Assembly: GCA_934249275.1 (NCBI GenBank)
Contig: CAKQKT010000009.1
Coordinates: 1-34,221 of the forward strand
Source of the DNA: an uncultured Sutterella sp.
GTDB lineage: Bacteria > Pseudomonadota > Gammaproteobacteria > Burkholderiales > Burkholderiaceae_F
Length of the DNA: 34,221 bases
Reading direction: 5' to 3'
The translations under genes and the position numbers were made by a program. How positions within the stretch are numbered: the first letter of the stretch is position 1; the number at the start of each line of letters is the position of its first letter. The notes beneath the pieces were generated by a model. It made no database searches, was not told the DNA's origin, and saw only the letters and a list, made by a program, of their open reading frames with translations. Positions 26,298 through 34,221 of this stretch are shown here, one piece after another.

Positions 26298-27421
26298 AGT
26301 TTCTCTGCAATTATCCGAGCGTCTTGAGGACGATCCGAAAGCGCCTTGGCGGCTTCAAGAAGCCGTGCCAGGCGCTTTGTATTTTCAGGCGAGGGGTTGT
26401 CAAGCATGGACAGACGTTCGGCTTCACGTCGAATGTCGGCGTGAAGGGCTTCGGGATAATGAGCGTCGTCGGGCGCAAGCGTTGAAAGATGATTCAGAAG
26501 GGTTTTGCGCATGCGGGGAGACGGCGTTTCGCGCGCAAGCGAGGCGATCGCTGCGGCGGCCGCTGCGGAAACGCGGGGGGCGGTTGTCGCCGAAGGCGCG
26601 TCGTCCTGTGCTTCCGGGACTACAAGCTCGGCCTCAGCAGCCCGAATGTCATCGGGCAGGAGTTCGAGAGCTCTGTTGATGGCTTCCAATCTGGCGTCGA
26701 TTTTTTCCAGTTTTCGGATCGCGATGAGTCGTTGGCCGATTTGTTCATCCTGAAGCTCTAGCTTTCTTGCACGCTCGGCTTCCAGTCTGGGGTAGTCGCG
26801 CGCTTCTTCTTCAGAGGGAATGATTGCTGCGTCGATGCCGTGAGTAAGGTCTGCAACGAGCGTTGTGAGGCGCATATGTTCGGAGCTCAGCTGGATGGAT
26901 TCGCGTCCGAGCCGCTCTTCAAGAAGACGGCGTCGATTGTCTTCACCCGGCTTGATCACGTCTCGGAGCTTTTCCATTGTCGTTCTGAGCGCCGGATCTT
27001 CAATGTAGTCAAGAATGTTTGTGATGGCGGCGGCGCCGACGGCAGAAGGGGCGCGCTCGATTCTTGGAAGCGGCACGCCGGGCTGAGGGGCGGCGCGCTT
27101 CGGAATGATGCGGACATCGACTTCGGAAACGGGGAGTCCCGCTGCGGCGGCTGTAGCGGCAAGCCTGGGTGTGAGCTGGCGAATGCGGTTTTGCTGAACG
27201 GCGCTTTCGGCAAGCAGTACAAGCGTGTGGCCTTCGACGCGGCAGTATGCGGGATCCGTAAAGTCGATGTTCATCCTGAAGGGGCGAAGTACCTGAGCGG
27301 CAACAGACCCTGCGCGCTTTGAGAGTGCGTAGGACGCCATAAGCGGCAGCAGTTCGTCGCGAGCAAGACAGGCGTCAATCGTCTGTCGCCCGAGTCTTCG
27401 GCGGATGAAGTCTTGTGTCAC
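26282..27421 (-). CDS. DUF721/DciA-like protein with long charged C-terminal extension
   Basis: Residues 14-106 of this 379-residue protein fit the DUF721/DciA pattern: a hydrophobic helix, then [19 protein letters not shown], then [25 protein letters not shown]. Proteins of this family include DciA, which loads or operates the replicative helicase DnaB, and a DUF721 gene facing lpxC is a usual arrangement in betaproteobacteria. Residues 126-156 ([21 protein letters not shown]) also recall betaproteobacterial members. The remaining 220 residues are highly charged and helical with a likely coiled coil (about 203-256) and an alanine-rich linker, which is much longer than usual. The start is GTG at 27421 with only a weak AAGG. 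The gene is divergent from secA. Family assignment is by pattern; the helicase role is inferred. Confidence 0.7.
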   Translation of the reverse strand: MTQDFIRRRLGRQTIDACLARDELLPLMASYALSKRAGSVAAQVLRPFRMNIDFTDPAYCRVEGHTLVLLAESAVQQNRIRQLTPRLAATAAAAGLPVSEVDVRIIPKRAAPQPGVPLPRIERAPSAVGAAAITNILDYIEDPALRTTMEKLRDVIKPGEDNRRRLLEERLGRESIQLSSEHMRLTTLVADLTHGIDAAIIPSEEEARDYPRLEAERARKLELQDEQIGQRLIAIRKLEKIDARLEAINRALELLPDDIRAAEAELVVPEAQDDAPSATTAPRVSAAAAAAIASLARETPSPRMRKTLLNHLSTLAPDDAHYPEALHADIRREAERLSMLDNPSPENTKRLARLLEAAKALSDRPQDARIIAEKLYGLT

Positions 27422-27497
27422 GTTAGCGCCTTGTTGTAACAGGAGGAAAACCCCCTAAAGGATAGCCCGTAGGCATAAATCAGGTGTCGGAATTCTG

Positions 27498-27506
27498 TGC
27501 GATAAT
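27498..27506 (+). promoter_or_regulatory. Extended -10 promoter candidate for secA
   Basis: TGCGATAAT is an extended -10 element (TGn followed by GATAAT). No good -35 lies 17 bp upstream, which is acceptable for this promoter class. A start near 27513 would give a short leader before the small ORF at 27545. Confidence 0.5.
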
Positions 27507-27544
27507 CCAACAACTATATTGGCCGCGGTCTATGGTGGGGCTCT

Positions 27545-27688
27545 ATGCACGCCTTTCCTGCAAGGAGGAGATCTCGGCGCAACCGAAAACAGGGTAGCAC
27601 GGAACTGCGTCTTCGTGATCGACGCGGCCTTGCCGCAGAAGATGCCGTCCGTGCTCTCAGATCCATTCTGGTTACACACAATGTTTGA
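27545..27688 (+). CDS. Candidate 47-residue leader peptide overlapping the secA start
   Basis: An ATG at 27545, preceded by a G-rich GGTGGGG about six bases upstream, opens a 47-codon frame. Its TGA (27686-27688) overlaps the secA ATG (27681-27683) by 8 nt. The predicted peptide starts [17 protein letters not shown] and is strongly arginine-rich, with no hydrophobic signal sequence. secA itself has no recognisable Shine-Dalgarno, so translation reaching this stop could reinitiate at secA. The ORF could be chance; no homologue is known to me. It is too basic and lacks the export signal needed to resemble SecM. Confidence 0.4.
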   Translation: MHAFPARRRSRRNRKQGSTELRLRDRRGLAAEDAVRALRSILVTHNV

Positions 27689-30395
27689 CGAACTTCTGAC
27701 AAAAATCTTCGGTAGTCGAAACGACCGCCTGATCAAGCAATATCGCCGCAAGTGCGATGCCATCAACAAGCTTGAGCCCGCCATGCAGGCGCTCTCTGAC
27801 GACGAGTTGAAGGCCAAGACGCAGGAATTCCGCGATCGCATTGCGAAGGGCGCGACGACCGACGAGCTTCTCACAGAAGCTTTTGCCGTGGTTCGTGAGG
27901 CTTCCGTTCGCGTGCTCGGCATGCGTCATTTCGATGTGCAGCTTATCGGCGCAATGGTCCTTAATGACGGAAAGATTGCCGAAATGCGTACGGGTGAAGG
28001 CAAAACGCTGACCGCTACGCTTGCCGTATACCTCAATGCACTGCCGGGCAAGGGCTGCCACGTCGTGACGGTCAACGACTATCTGGCTTCCCGTGACGCG
28101 GACTGGATGGGCCGTCTCTACAACTGGCTCGGCCTTTCTGTCGGCAAGATCCTCTCCAATCAGAGCAATGAGGAAAAGCGTGCCGCATATGCCTCCGACA
28201 TTACGTACGGGACGAACAACGAGTTCGGGTTCGACTATCTCCGTGACAATATGGAGTACGATGTTTCCGCTCGTCGCCAGCGTCCGCTTTATTACGCGAT
28301 CGTCGACGAAGTGGACTCGATTCTTATTGACGAAGCTCGTACCCCGCTTATCATTTCCGGTCCTGCCGACGACAACACGGAGCTCTATCGCGCTGTCAAC
28401 GACATCCCGCCGCTTCTGACGCGTCAGGCTGAAGAAAAGGGTGAAGGCGACTACTGGGTCGACGAGAAGGCTCATCAGGTCTATCTTTCCGAAGCCGGTC
28501 ACGAACATCTCGAACATATTCTTGCCGAACGTGGTCTGGTGCAACCGGGTGAATCTCTCTATTCGCCCAAGAACATCATTCTGATGCATCATCTCAATGC
28601 GGCTCTGCGTGCTCACACGCTTTTCCACCGCGATCAGCACTACGTTGTTCAGAATGGCGAGATCGTCATCGTCGACGAATTCACGGGGCGTCTCATGCCG
28701 GGGCGCCGTTGGAGCGAAGGCCTTCATCAGGCCGTTGAAGCCAAGGAAGGCGTGAAGATCCAGCAGGAAAACCAGACGATGGCTTCCATTACGTTCCAGA
28801 ACTTCTTCCGCATGTACGGAAAGCTTTCCGGCATGACTGGTACGGCTGACACTGAAGCCTACGAATTCCAGGATATTTACGGTCTTGAAACGGTCGTTGT
28901 GCCGACGCACCGCAAGATGGTTCGCATCGACGAACAGGACAAGGTTTACCGTACGGTCAATGAAAAGTACCGCGCGATCATCGACGATGTGAAGGCTTGC
29001 TACGAGCGTCGCCAGCCGGTGCTTCTCGGCACGACGTCGATCGAAAACTCCGAGCTTCTTTCCGGCATGCTCACGAAGGAAGGCATTCCTCACAATGTGC
29101 TCAATGCCAAGCAGCATGACAAGGAAGCTCAGATCGTTCTTGAGGCCGGCCGTCCCGGCGTTGTGACGATCGCCACGAACATGGCTGGCCGAGGCACCGA
29201 CATCGTGCTCGGCGGTGGCATCAACAAGGCTGTTGACGCCATTCGCGAGGACGAAACGCTCTCCGAGGAGCAGCGCGAGGCGAAGATTGCTGAAGTGAAG
29301 GCCGAATGGCAGAAGCTTCACGATATTGTCGTGGAGGCCGGCGGTCTGCGCATTATTGGTTCTGAACGCCATGAATCCCGCCGCATCGACAATCAGCTCC
29401 GCGGCCGTGCCGGCCGTCAGGGCGACCCGGGCAGCTCCTGCTTCTATCTTTCGATGGAAGACCAGTTGCTGCGCATCTTCGGCGGCGATCGCATGCGTGC
29501 CATTGCCGACAAGCTTCATCTTGAAGAAGGCGAAGCCATTGAATCCAAGATGCTCACTCGCATGATCGAGTCTGCTCAGCGCAAGGTTGAGGGTCGAAAC
29601 TACGACATCCGCAAGCAGTTGCTTGAGTTTGACGACGTTCAGAACGATCAGCGTCACGAAATTTACGGCTTGCGAAACGATATTCTTGAGAGCGAAGACA
29701 TTTCCGAACTCGTCAAGAATTTGCGCGAAGGTCTCTTTACGGATTTGTTCCGCAGCTATGTGCCGGCAGAGACTGTTGAAGAACAGTGGGATCTCGACGG
29801 CCTTCAGACGAAGCTTGCCGGCGAGTTCGGCATTGAAATCGATTTCAAGAAGCTTCTTGATTCGAACGATCAGTTCTCGGACGAGGACCTTCTGGAGGCG
29901 CTTCTCAAGCAGGCCGAAGCCATGTATGTCGAGAAGGAAGAGATGGTCGGTCACGAAGCCTTCACGAACTTCGCTCGCTCGATCCTTCTCCAGATTCTCG
30001 ACCAGCTGTGGCGTCAGCATATTTCCGCACTCGAAGCTCTTCGTCAGGGCATCTATCTGCGCGGTTATGCTCAGAAGCAGCCTAAGCAGGAATACAAACG
30101 CGAGGCGTTCAACATGTTCGAACAGTTGCTCGATCAGATTCGCGAAACGCTTGTTCGCGTGGTCATGCAGGTTCAGATCAACGTGAAGCCGGCGGAAGAA
30201 GAAGCTGTTCAGTCGCAGCCGGAAGAGCCTGTCCAGACTCAGTCTGCGCCTGCAGAACCGATGACGGGCAGCGCTCTTGACAACATGCCCAAGGAAGAGC
30301 TTGATCCTGCTCTCTTTGCGCATGTCGGTCGCAATGATCCGTGCCCGTGCGGTTCCGGCCGGCGTTTCAAGGATTGTCATGGCCGTCTTGCCTAA
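27681..30395 (+). CDS. secA: Preprotein translocase ATPase SecA
   Basis: This 904-residue motor drives proteins through SecYEG. The start [16 protein letters not shown] matches the family N-terminus. The nucleotide loop EMRTGEGKT (101-109), the DEAD-type [16 protein letters not shown], the preprotein crosslinking region, the second helicase motif [10 protein letters not shown] with [13 protein letters not shown], and the C-terminal zinc motif [13 protein letters not shown] (888-900) are all intact. The frame is open upstream to 27519, but those residues are not SecA-like. There is no clear ribosome site at the ATG (see the overlapping leader ORF). A terminator follows. Confidence 0.97.
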   Translation: MFDELLTKIFGSRNDRLIKQYRRKCDAINKLEPAMQALSDDELKAKTQEFRDRIAKGATTDELLTEAFAVVREASVRVLGMRHFDVQLIGAMVLNDGKIAEMRTGEGKTLTATLAVYLNALPGKGCHVVTVNDYLASRDADWMGRLYNWLGLSVGKILSNQSNEEKRAAYASDITYGTNNEFGFDYLRDNMEYDVSARRQRPLYYAIVDEVDSILIDEARTPLIISGPADDNTELYRAVNDIPPLLTRQAEEKGEGDYWVDEKAHQVYLSEAGHEHLEHILAERGLVQPGESLYSPKNIILMHHLNAALRAHTLFHRDQHYVVQNGEIVIVDEFTGRLMPGRRWSEGLHQAVEAKEGVKIQQENQTMASITFQNFFRMYGKLSGMTGTADTEAYEFQDIYGLETVVVPTHRKMVRIDEQDKVYRTVNEKYRAIIDDVKACYERRQPVLLGTTSIENSELLSGMLTKEGIPHNVLNAKQHDKEAQIVLEAGRPGVVTIATNMAGRGTDIVLGGGINKAVDAIREDETLSEEQREAKIAEVKAEWQKLHDIVVEAGGLRIIGSERHESRRIDNQLRGRAGRQGDPGSSCFYLSMEDQLLRIFGGDRMRAIADKLHLEEGEAIESKMLTRMIESAQRKVEGRNYDIRKQLLEFDDVQNDQRHEIYGLRNDILESEDISELVKNLREGLFTDLFRSYVPAETVEEQWDLDGLQTKLAGEFGIEIDFKKLLDSNDQFSDEDLLEALLKQAEAMYVEKEEMVGHEAFTNFARSILLQILDQLWRQHISALEALRQGIYLRGYAQKQPKQEYKREAFNMFEQLLDQIRETLVRVVMQVQINVKPAEEEAVQSQPEEPVQTQSAPAEPMTGSALDNMPKEELDPALFAHVGRNDPCPCGSGRRFKDCHGRLA

Positions 30396-30422
30396 ACGGT
30401 AGAGACTAGTCTTTGACATCCC

Positions 30423-30460
30423 AAGCCCGTCTTCATGGTATGAAGGCGGGCTTGTTTTTT
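30423..30460 (+). terminator. Intrinsic terminator after secA
   Basis: A 13-bp stem (30423-30435 with 30441-30453, one G-T pair) carries a TGGTA loop and is followed by a G and six T residues (30455-30460). It separates secA from the ArgJ-like gene 26 bp downstream. Confidence 0.9.
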
Positions 30461-30485
30461 GCGGGCTTGGAATGGAGGATGAGAC

Positions 30486-31553
30486 GTGACAAGGGAACGC
30501 TTGATTGCGATGCCTGGACTGTGGGTGGGCTTCTGCACTGATGGAAGCGCGGCAGCTGTGGCCGTGCCGGCTTCGTCGCGGACTGTAGTGTCAATTCCCG
30601 ATGCGGCGCTTGCAGACGGAACGGCGCAGGCTTTGAAGCTCAGGCAGATGGCGGGAAGCCGAACCGGCTGCATTATGATGAGCCGCGGCATTTCCATGTT
30701 TGGAGCGGGCGAAATTTCCGATTCCGCATTGGGTGCACTGAGGCATGAGCTGGTCAGACGGTTGGAACTCCCGGAAGAGGCGATCGCTTTTCTGCTTCAG
30801 GGAAGACGCAGGGAGTTGACACCGGTGGGTGCCTTTGTCGAGCGATGTGTCGAGGCGTGGAGCGGGTTGGAAGCCGGTACCTTGCTGCCCGGTGGCTGGA
30901 CGAGCTTTGAAATGCCGTTTCTGACATTGGAAGGAATGATGAGGCTGGGGGTTCTTTCGGTCGGGGCTGCCGTGCCGATGGAAAATCGGATCGTATTGCT
31001 TGCTACTGATGCATCTGTTCGTGCGGACGTTTTGCAGCAGTTGCTCGATAGGTCTGCAAAGCCTGTCTTTGCCTGGCTGAGGGCTGTGGGAGTGTTGTCT
31101 GCGGCTGATGTCGTCATGGCCGTGTCGACAGGCGGAGGACGGCCTCTTGCTTCAATCGAGGATCCCGTGTGCAAAATGCTTTCCAAGGCTTTTGAATTGG
31201 CACTGGAGCACGTATCCCGGAATTGGGCGAAGGCGCTGGGGCGCACGATTCGCGTGCGTCTGGAGGGGGGAAATGAAGTTGAGGCAGAGAACTTGATAAT
31301 GGGATTGACGGGAGTGGGACCGTGGCTGAGAAGTGCCCGGACTCCTCGGGAGGCGTCGGGAATCCTTCGTGCGTCGCTTGAGCAGAGTGCGCTTCCCGGG
31401 CTGGATGTCTCTGGGTTTGCCATGAGGCTTGGCGAGGCTTCCGATGCATTATCGCTTTCGAAGGTTCGGGAGCTGGAGGATTTGCAGTCCGGACGTCGGG
31501 CAATCACGCTCTCCATGGCACGCGGCAATCTGTCTACGACATTTTGCGTGTAG
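30486..31553 (+). CDS. ArgJ-fold protein with eroded active site
   Basis: This intact 355-residue ORF occupies the secA-argJ-mutT position typical of Burkholderiales. It aligns by eye along most of ArgJ, the bifunctional ornithine acetyltransferase/N-acetylglutamate synthase. LLATDASVRADVLQQLL (171-187) matches the ATDAA segment after the self-cleavage site, IRVRLEGG matches TVRVEGG, the 281-317 region matches the KTAxxASDPNxGRIL stretch, and 338-355 matches DLGRGDASATAWTC. However, the nucleophilic threonine is N167. The DGDTSTND motif reads VGVLSAAD (201-208), GEGATK reads WAKALG (247-252), and the final 20 residues are absent. It should therefore neither self-cleave nor transfer acetyl groups. 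GTG 30486 has GGAGG at 30474-30478. Function is unknown; the open frame suggests a retained non-ArgJ role. Confidence 0.72.
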   Translation: MTRERLIAMPGLWVGFCTDGSAAAVAVPASSRTVVSIPDAALADGTAQALKLRQMAGSRTGCIMMSRGISMFGAGEISDSALGALRHELVRRLELPEEAIAFLLQGRRRELTPVGAFVERCVEAWSGLEAGTLLPGGWTSFEMPFLTLEGMMRLGVLSVGAAVPMENRIVLLATDASVRADVLQQLLDRSAKPVFAWLRAVGVLSAADVVMAVSTGGGRPLASIEDPVCKMLSKAFELALEHVSRNWAKALGRTIRVRLEGGNEVEAENLIMGLTGVGPWLRSARTPREASGILRASLEQSALPGLDVSGFAMRLGEASDALSLSKVRELEDLQSGRRAITLSMARGNLSTTFCV

Positions 31554-31632
31554 CGAAATGCCTGGCAAAGGAGTTAAGATTTTCCAAGTGCGCCTCGTTT
31601 ATGGGCGGTTTGAAAGATAAAGGAAAAGCATC

Positions 31633-32316
31633 GTGAGTGAAGACAAGATTGTTGATGTTGCTGTCGGCGTGTTGATCCGCGAAGACGGCCGAGTGCTTCT
31701 CGCTTCCCGTCCCGAAGGCAAGCCTTGGGCCGGATATTGGGAGTTCCCGGGCGGCAAGGTTGAGGAAGGCGAAACGGTGCATCAGGCGCTTGCGCGAGAG
31801 CTGGATGAGGAGCTCGGCGTTCGTCTGGCTGATTCCTTTCCGTGGTTTGTGAAGGAACATCGTTATGAGCATGCGCATGTGCGCCTGCACTTCCGTCGCT
31901 CCCGCGACTTCTTCGGCGAGGCTCTTGCCAAGGAAGGCCAGGAATTTGGCTTTTATGCGGCCAATGAACGTACGCCGGGCGTCCTTCTGCCGATTGACCA
32001 GAACATTCTCAATCGCGTTGATCTGCCAGATGTCTGGGAGGACAGCACGACTGTGCTGACGCTCTCTGAAAATGCATTGCATGCCACTGTTGTTCGCGAT
32101 CGCAAGTATCGATTTGTAGGTGCACGCTGCGGCAATCTGGATGATGTGATGAAGGCCGTTGCCATGGATTTCGATTTTGTGATCGTCAAGCCTGAGGTTT
32201 TCGAGTCGACGCTCTGGAAGGGCGAGCCGCGTCTTCCTACCTATGTCGAGGGCGTTCCGGCTGCCGACCTGCGCCTGTGGCAGGATCGCGGTGCTCATGG
32301 CGTCAAGCCCAACTGA
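31633..32316 (+). CDS. mutT: MutT-type Nudix hydrolase with remnant ThiE-like C-terminal domain
   Basis: The 227-residue product begins with a Nudix domain (1-135). Its box G41-x5-E47-x7-R55-E-L-x-E59-E60-L-G62-V is complete, as in 8-oxo-dGTP pyrophosphatases that clean the nucleotide pool. Residues 145-227 are not part of MutT (about 130 residues in E. coli). YRFVGARCGNLDDVMKA, DFVIVK and the ending LPTYVEGVPAADL with GAHGV resemble the thiamine phosphate synthase-like domain fused to MutT in many betaproteobacteria. Here it is shortened by roughly half, so a complete TIM barrel is impossible. GTG 31633 has AGGA at 31621-31624. It converges on yacG across a terminator. The Nudix part is secure; the ThiE relation is inferred. 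Confidence 0.85.
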   Translation: MSEDKIVDVAVGVLIREDGRVLLASRPEGKPWAGYWEFPGGKVEEGETVHQALARELDEELGVRLADSFPWFVKEHRYEHAHVRLHFRRSRDFFGEALAKEGQEFGFYAANERTPGVLLPIDQNILNRVDLPDVWEDSTTVLTLSENALHATVVRDRKYRFVGARCGNLDDVMKAVAMDFDFVIVKPEVFESTLWKGEPRLPTYVEGVPAADLRLWQDRGAHGVKPN

Positions 32317-32343
32317 TGTTGGAAGCAAGGGTTTTCAAATGAA

Positions 32344-32371
32344 AAAAGCCGATTCTGTGAATCGGCTTTTT
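32344..32371. terminator. Bidirectional terminator between mutT and yacG
   Basis: A 12-bp stem AAAAGCCGATTC/GAATCGGCTTTT with a TGT loop is flanked by A-runs on the left and T-runs on the right. It can stop transcription from mutT on the plus strand and from yacG on the minus strand. Confidence 0.9.
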
Positions 32372-32393
32372 GTTTGGCATGAATGATGCAGTG

Positions 32394-32633
32394 TCAGCGA
32401 CGGCGGCTCCGGCCGCCTTTGCGCTCCTCTCGTTCGACGGTGTAGCGAGCAACGCTTTCAAGTTCTTCAGGTGTCATGCGGTCGGCAGATCCCGGATCGC
32501 CTTCGATGACATAGCCGTCAGAGGCCCATTCGCCAAGGTCAATGAGCTTGCAGCGTTCCGAGCAGAAGGGACGCCAAGGGTTGGCGGAGGAGTATTCGAT
32601 CTCCTTGCCGCAGGTGGGACATTTGACTTTCAT
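32394..32633 (-). CDS. yacG: DNA gyrase inhibitor YacG (zinc-binding)
   Basis: This 79-residue protein has the zinc ligands C5, C8, C24 and C28 in CPTCGK and [17 protein letters not shown], which identify YacG. Known members bind GyrB and inhibit gyrase. The C-terminus ends in a basic [11 protein letters not shown] tail, making it longer than E. coli YacG (65 residues). The ATG at 32633 has no strong ribosome site. It lies 12 bp after zapD, in the conserved coaE-zapD-yacG order. Confidence 0.93.
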   Translation of the reverse strand: MKVKCPTCGKEIEYSSANPWRPFCSERCKLIDLGEWASDGYVIEGDPGSADRMTPEELESVARYTVEREERKGGRSRRR

Positions 32634-32645
32634 TGTATTTCTTAA

Positions 32646-33416
32646 TCAGGAGGGAGTGCAGAGGCCGAGACGGAAGGGGATTTCTTCCGTGCGGGCCAAG
32701 TGCAGCTTGTGGTTTTCGTCCGGCCGCGAGAAGCGGATCCAGAGCATGTATTTGTTGGCGCTTACTTCAGGCACAAGTGTGCTGTCGGCGGGAAGCCAGA
32801 TCTGGACAAGCGCGCAGTTTTGATTGCGGTTCATGGAGACCTGGTAGGTGCCGTTGACCGCTGTCAGGTTCTGACATTGAGAATTGGCGCGGAATATGCG
32901 CAACAGGAGCATGGTGCCGGTACGGATGGGTTCGAGCGTGCTTACGTAGCTTTGAAGCTCGCGTCGACGGACTTCGGGTGATGCATGCATCCAGAGGTGC
33001 ATCTGGGGTAGGTCGAATTCACAGGTGCCGCCAGCAATGCTTTGACGAGTGCGGATGATCTGAAGCCATTGGTTTTCGCGAACGCGTTGCGTTGTGCGGC
33101 CGACTGATTCGGAGACGGCCTGAATGGCGGTGCCGACTTCTGCCAGGTGTTCCGCCATTTCTGGATCGCTTGAGACGTTTTTTGCAATGAGTCGCTGGCG
33201 GTGACGCTCAAGCTCCTGAATGAGTTCGTGTCGAAGGTCTGAACGAGCCGTGGCATCAAGCAGATCGAAAAGAGCGGAGATGCCGGCCAGATGTGCGATG
33301 GCGCTCGTTTGTGCACAAAACCAGTCGAAGCGCTGGAACAGCGCCTCCAGTCGGAGGTATGTGCGGATTTTCTCGTTGCAGGGAAATTCGTAGAGAAGAT
33401 GCTCGGCCGTGGACAT
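32646..33416 (-). CDS. zapD: Cell division protein ZapD
   Basis: This 256-residue cytoplasmic protein bundles FtsZ filaments by binding the FtsZ C-terminal peptide. The N-terminal LYEFPCNEKIRTYLRLE and the central GGTCEFDLPQMHLWMH are the family signatures. The length is normal. The ATG at 33416 was chosen because it begins the conserved block; its ribosome site is weak. Its partner peptide on FtsZ in this same window is shortened at the end, so the interaction may differ in detail. Confidence 0.94.
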   Translation of the reverse strand: MSTAEHLLYEFPCNEKIRTYLRLEALFQRFDWFCAQTSAIAHLAGISALFDLLDATARSDLRHELIQELERHRQRLIAKNVSSDPEMAEHLAEVGTAIQAVSESVGRTTQRVRENQWLQIIRTRQSIAGGTCEFDLPQMHLWMHASPEVRRRELQSYVSTLEPIRTGTMLLLRIFRANSQCQNLTAVNGTYQVSMNRNQNCALVQIWLPADSTLVPEVSANKYMLWIRFSRPDENHKLHLARTEEIPFRLGLCTPS

Positions 33417-33487
33417 GTCTGCTTACGCTGATAAAAGGGGAATGTTGCTCATAAAAATACCACACACATTCGAACTGCGGACCTGTG

Positions 33488-34090
33488 TTATCGGGTTAAT
33501 GCCCTCCAAAAGTGCACGAGCCGGTCCAGGCGGGCTTTGAGTGCTGCCTCATCATCCTCATTTACGAGAATGTCGTTCGCGCAGGCAAGGATTGCGCTTC
33601 GCGGCGGCTGAGCCTTCATCATGAGACGAGCGGTTTCCAGGGTGAGGCCGGGACGGGAGGCAATGCGAGAAAGGCGAATGGCGTCAGATGCGTCAATGAC
33701 GAGAATGCGTTTGACAGCCGGGTGGTGAAAGTCGGATCGCCAAAGGAGCGGGCAATCGTAGATGACGATGGGGAGGTTGGACAGCGTCTGGAATTGGCGC
33801 GTTACGGCGGCGCCGATAAGAGGATGAAGACACTTCTCGAGACGCTTGAGCGCACCGGAATCTCGAAAGGCGAGTTCGCGCATGCGGCGGCGGTCCATGG
33901 CTCCTTCGGAAGTGATGAATTCTGGGCCGAAAGCTTTGGCAACGGCATGCGAGCCGGCGGCATCGGGCCCTGTGAGTGCACGGGAGATGGCATCAGCGTC
34001 AACAACGGGAAGCCCGAGAGTACGCAGATGTGCGGAGGCTGTGCTCTTGCCCGCGCCGATGCCGCCCGTGAGTCCGATAATCAGTGACAT
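33488..34090 (-). CDS. coaE: Dephospho-CoA kinase
   Basis: This 200-residue P-loop kinase phosphorylates dephospho-CoA in the last step of CoA synthesis. GLTGGIGAGKST (6-17) is the ATP loop, and VVDADAISR and the YDCPLLWRS segment (usually VPLLFE) follow. The length is typical. It is first in the minus-strand coaE-zapD-yacG unit. The ATG at 34090 lacks an obvious Shine-Dalgarno. The gap to zapD (71 bp) holds no recognisable signal. Confidence 0.95.
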   Translation of the reverse strand: MSLIIGLTGGIGAGKSTASAHLRTLGLPVVDADAISRALTGPDAAGSHAVAKAFGPEFITSEGAMDRRRMRELAFRDSGALKRLEKCLHPLIGAAVTRQFQTLSNLPIVIYDCPLLWRSDFHHPAVKRILVIDASDAIRLSRIASRPGLTLETARLMMKAQPPRSAILACANDILVNEDDEAALKARLDRLVHFWRALTR

Positions 34091-34116
34091 GGATTGAAAC
34101 AGCTGAAAAGCAAAAA

Positions 34117-34143
34117 GGCACTGTCCTAAGACAGTGCCTTTTT
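34117..34143 (-). terminator. Terminator downstream of tRNA-Pro
   Basis: A perfect 9-bp stem GGCACTGTC/GACAGTGCC with a 4-nt loop (34117-34138) is flanked by five A and five T residues, so it can act on both strands. Its position fits termination of tRNA-Pro transcripts on the minus strand, just before coaE. Confidence 0.88.
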
Positions 34144-34152
34144 ACAAAAACC

Positions 34153-34221
<69 letters not shown>

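Noticed and set aside
27545..27688. SecM or VemP homology for the secA leader ORF
   Set aside because: Those arrest peptides carry an export signal and a specific C-terminal arrest motif; neither is present here, so only generic coupling is proposed.
27672..30419. A 915-codon open frame antisense to secA
   Set aside because: SecA is unmistakable on the plus strand. The antisense frame follows from the codon bias of a GC-rich gene and its product shows no recognisable domain.
30486..31553. Frameshifted argJ pseudogene
   Set aside because: The single frame aligns to ArgJ from near the N-terminus to the C-terminal region with no stop or frame change, and it has a good ribosome site. It is therefore kept as a CDS with lost motifs.

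Overview
The window reads as chromosomal backbone from a Gram-negative betaproteobacterium of the order Burkholderiales. It is most plausibly a host-associated Sutterellaceae-type organism (Sutterella/Parasutterella relatives); that is inferred from protein flavour and gene order, not from a search. The supporting signs are a complete dcw cluster running through ftsZ-lpxC-secA, a DUF721/DciA-type gene facing lpxC, an argJ-like gene and mutT after secA, the yacG-zapD-coaE block on the opposite strand, a type A RNase P RNA, and an ADP-forming acetate-CoA ligase of the kind common in anaerobes. The DNA is GC-rich and genes are tightly packed, with many GTG starts.

Layout. 90-3543 (minus): hemL followed by a DsbD/ScsB-family disulfide reductase. 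3732-4886 (minus): a secreted outer-membrane protein in which a PagP lipid A acyltransferase barrel is fused to a second predicted 8-stranded barrel. 5032-5434 (plus): rnpB with its own promoter and a terminator shared with the converging gene. 5462-7591 (minus): the ADP-forming acyl-CoA synthetase. 7796-25296 (plus): the dcw cluster mraZ-rsmH-ftsL-ftsI-murE-murF-mraY-murD-ftsW-murG-murC-ddl-ftsQ-ftsA-ftsZ, with a clear promoter and two MraZ boxes at its head and a hairpin terminator after ftsZ. 25377-26297: lpxC, overlapping tail-to-tail with a long DciA-like gene (26282-27421, minus). 27545-30395: a small arginine-rich leader ORF overlapping secA. 30486-31553: an intact but catalytically eroded ArgJ homologue. 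31633-32316: mutT with a remnant ThiE-like tail. 32394-34090 (minus): coaE-zapD-yacG. 34153-34221 (minus): the 3' part of tRNA-Pro(CGG), cut by the window edge.

How the genes work together. Most of the window builds and divides the envelope. MurE/F/D/C and Ddl make the UDP-MurNAc-pentapeptide, MraY and MurG make lipid II, FtsW/FtsI polymerise and crosslink it at the septum, FtsZ/FtsA/FtsQ/FtsL and ZapD form the divisome, LpxC commits to lipid A, SecA exports envelope proteins, and the PagP fusion would modify lipid A in the outer membrane.

The most interesting items are not new loci but altered proteins in conserved positions. They are the PagP double barrel with a changed acyl-chain ruler residue, the ArgJ homologue that has lost its nucleophile and substrate motifs while staying open, the MutT with a shrunken ThiE-like domain, the DciA-like protein with a long charged extension, and a leader ORF that appears coupled to secA.
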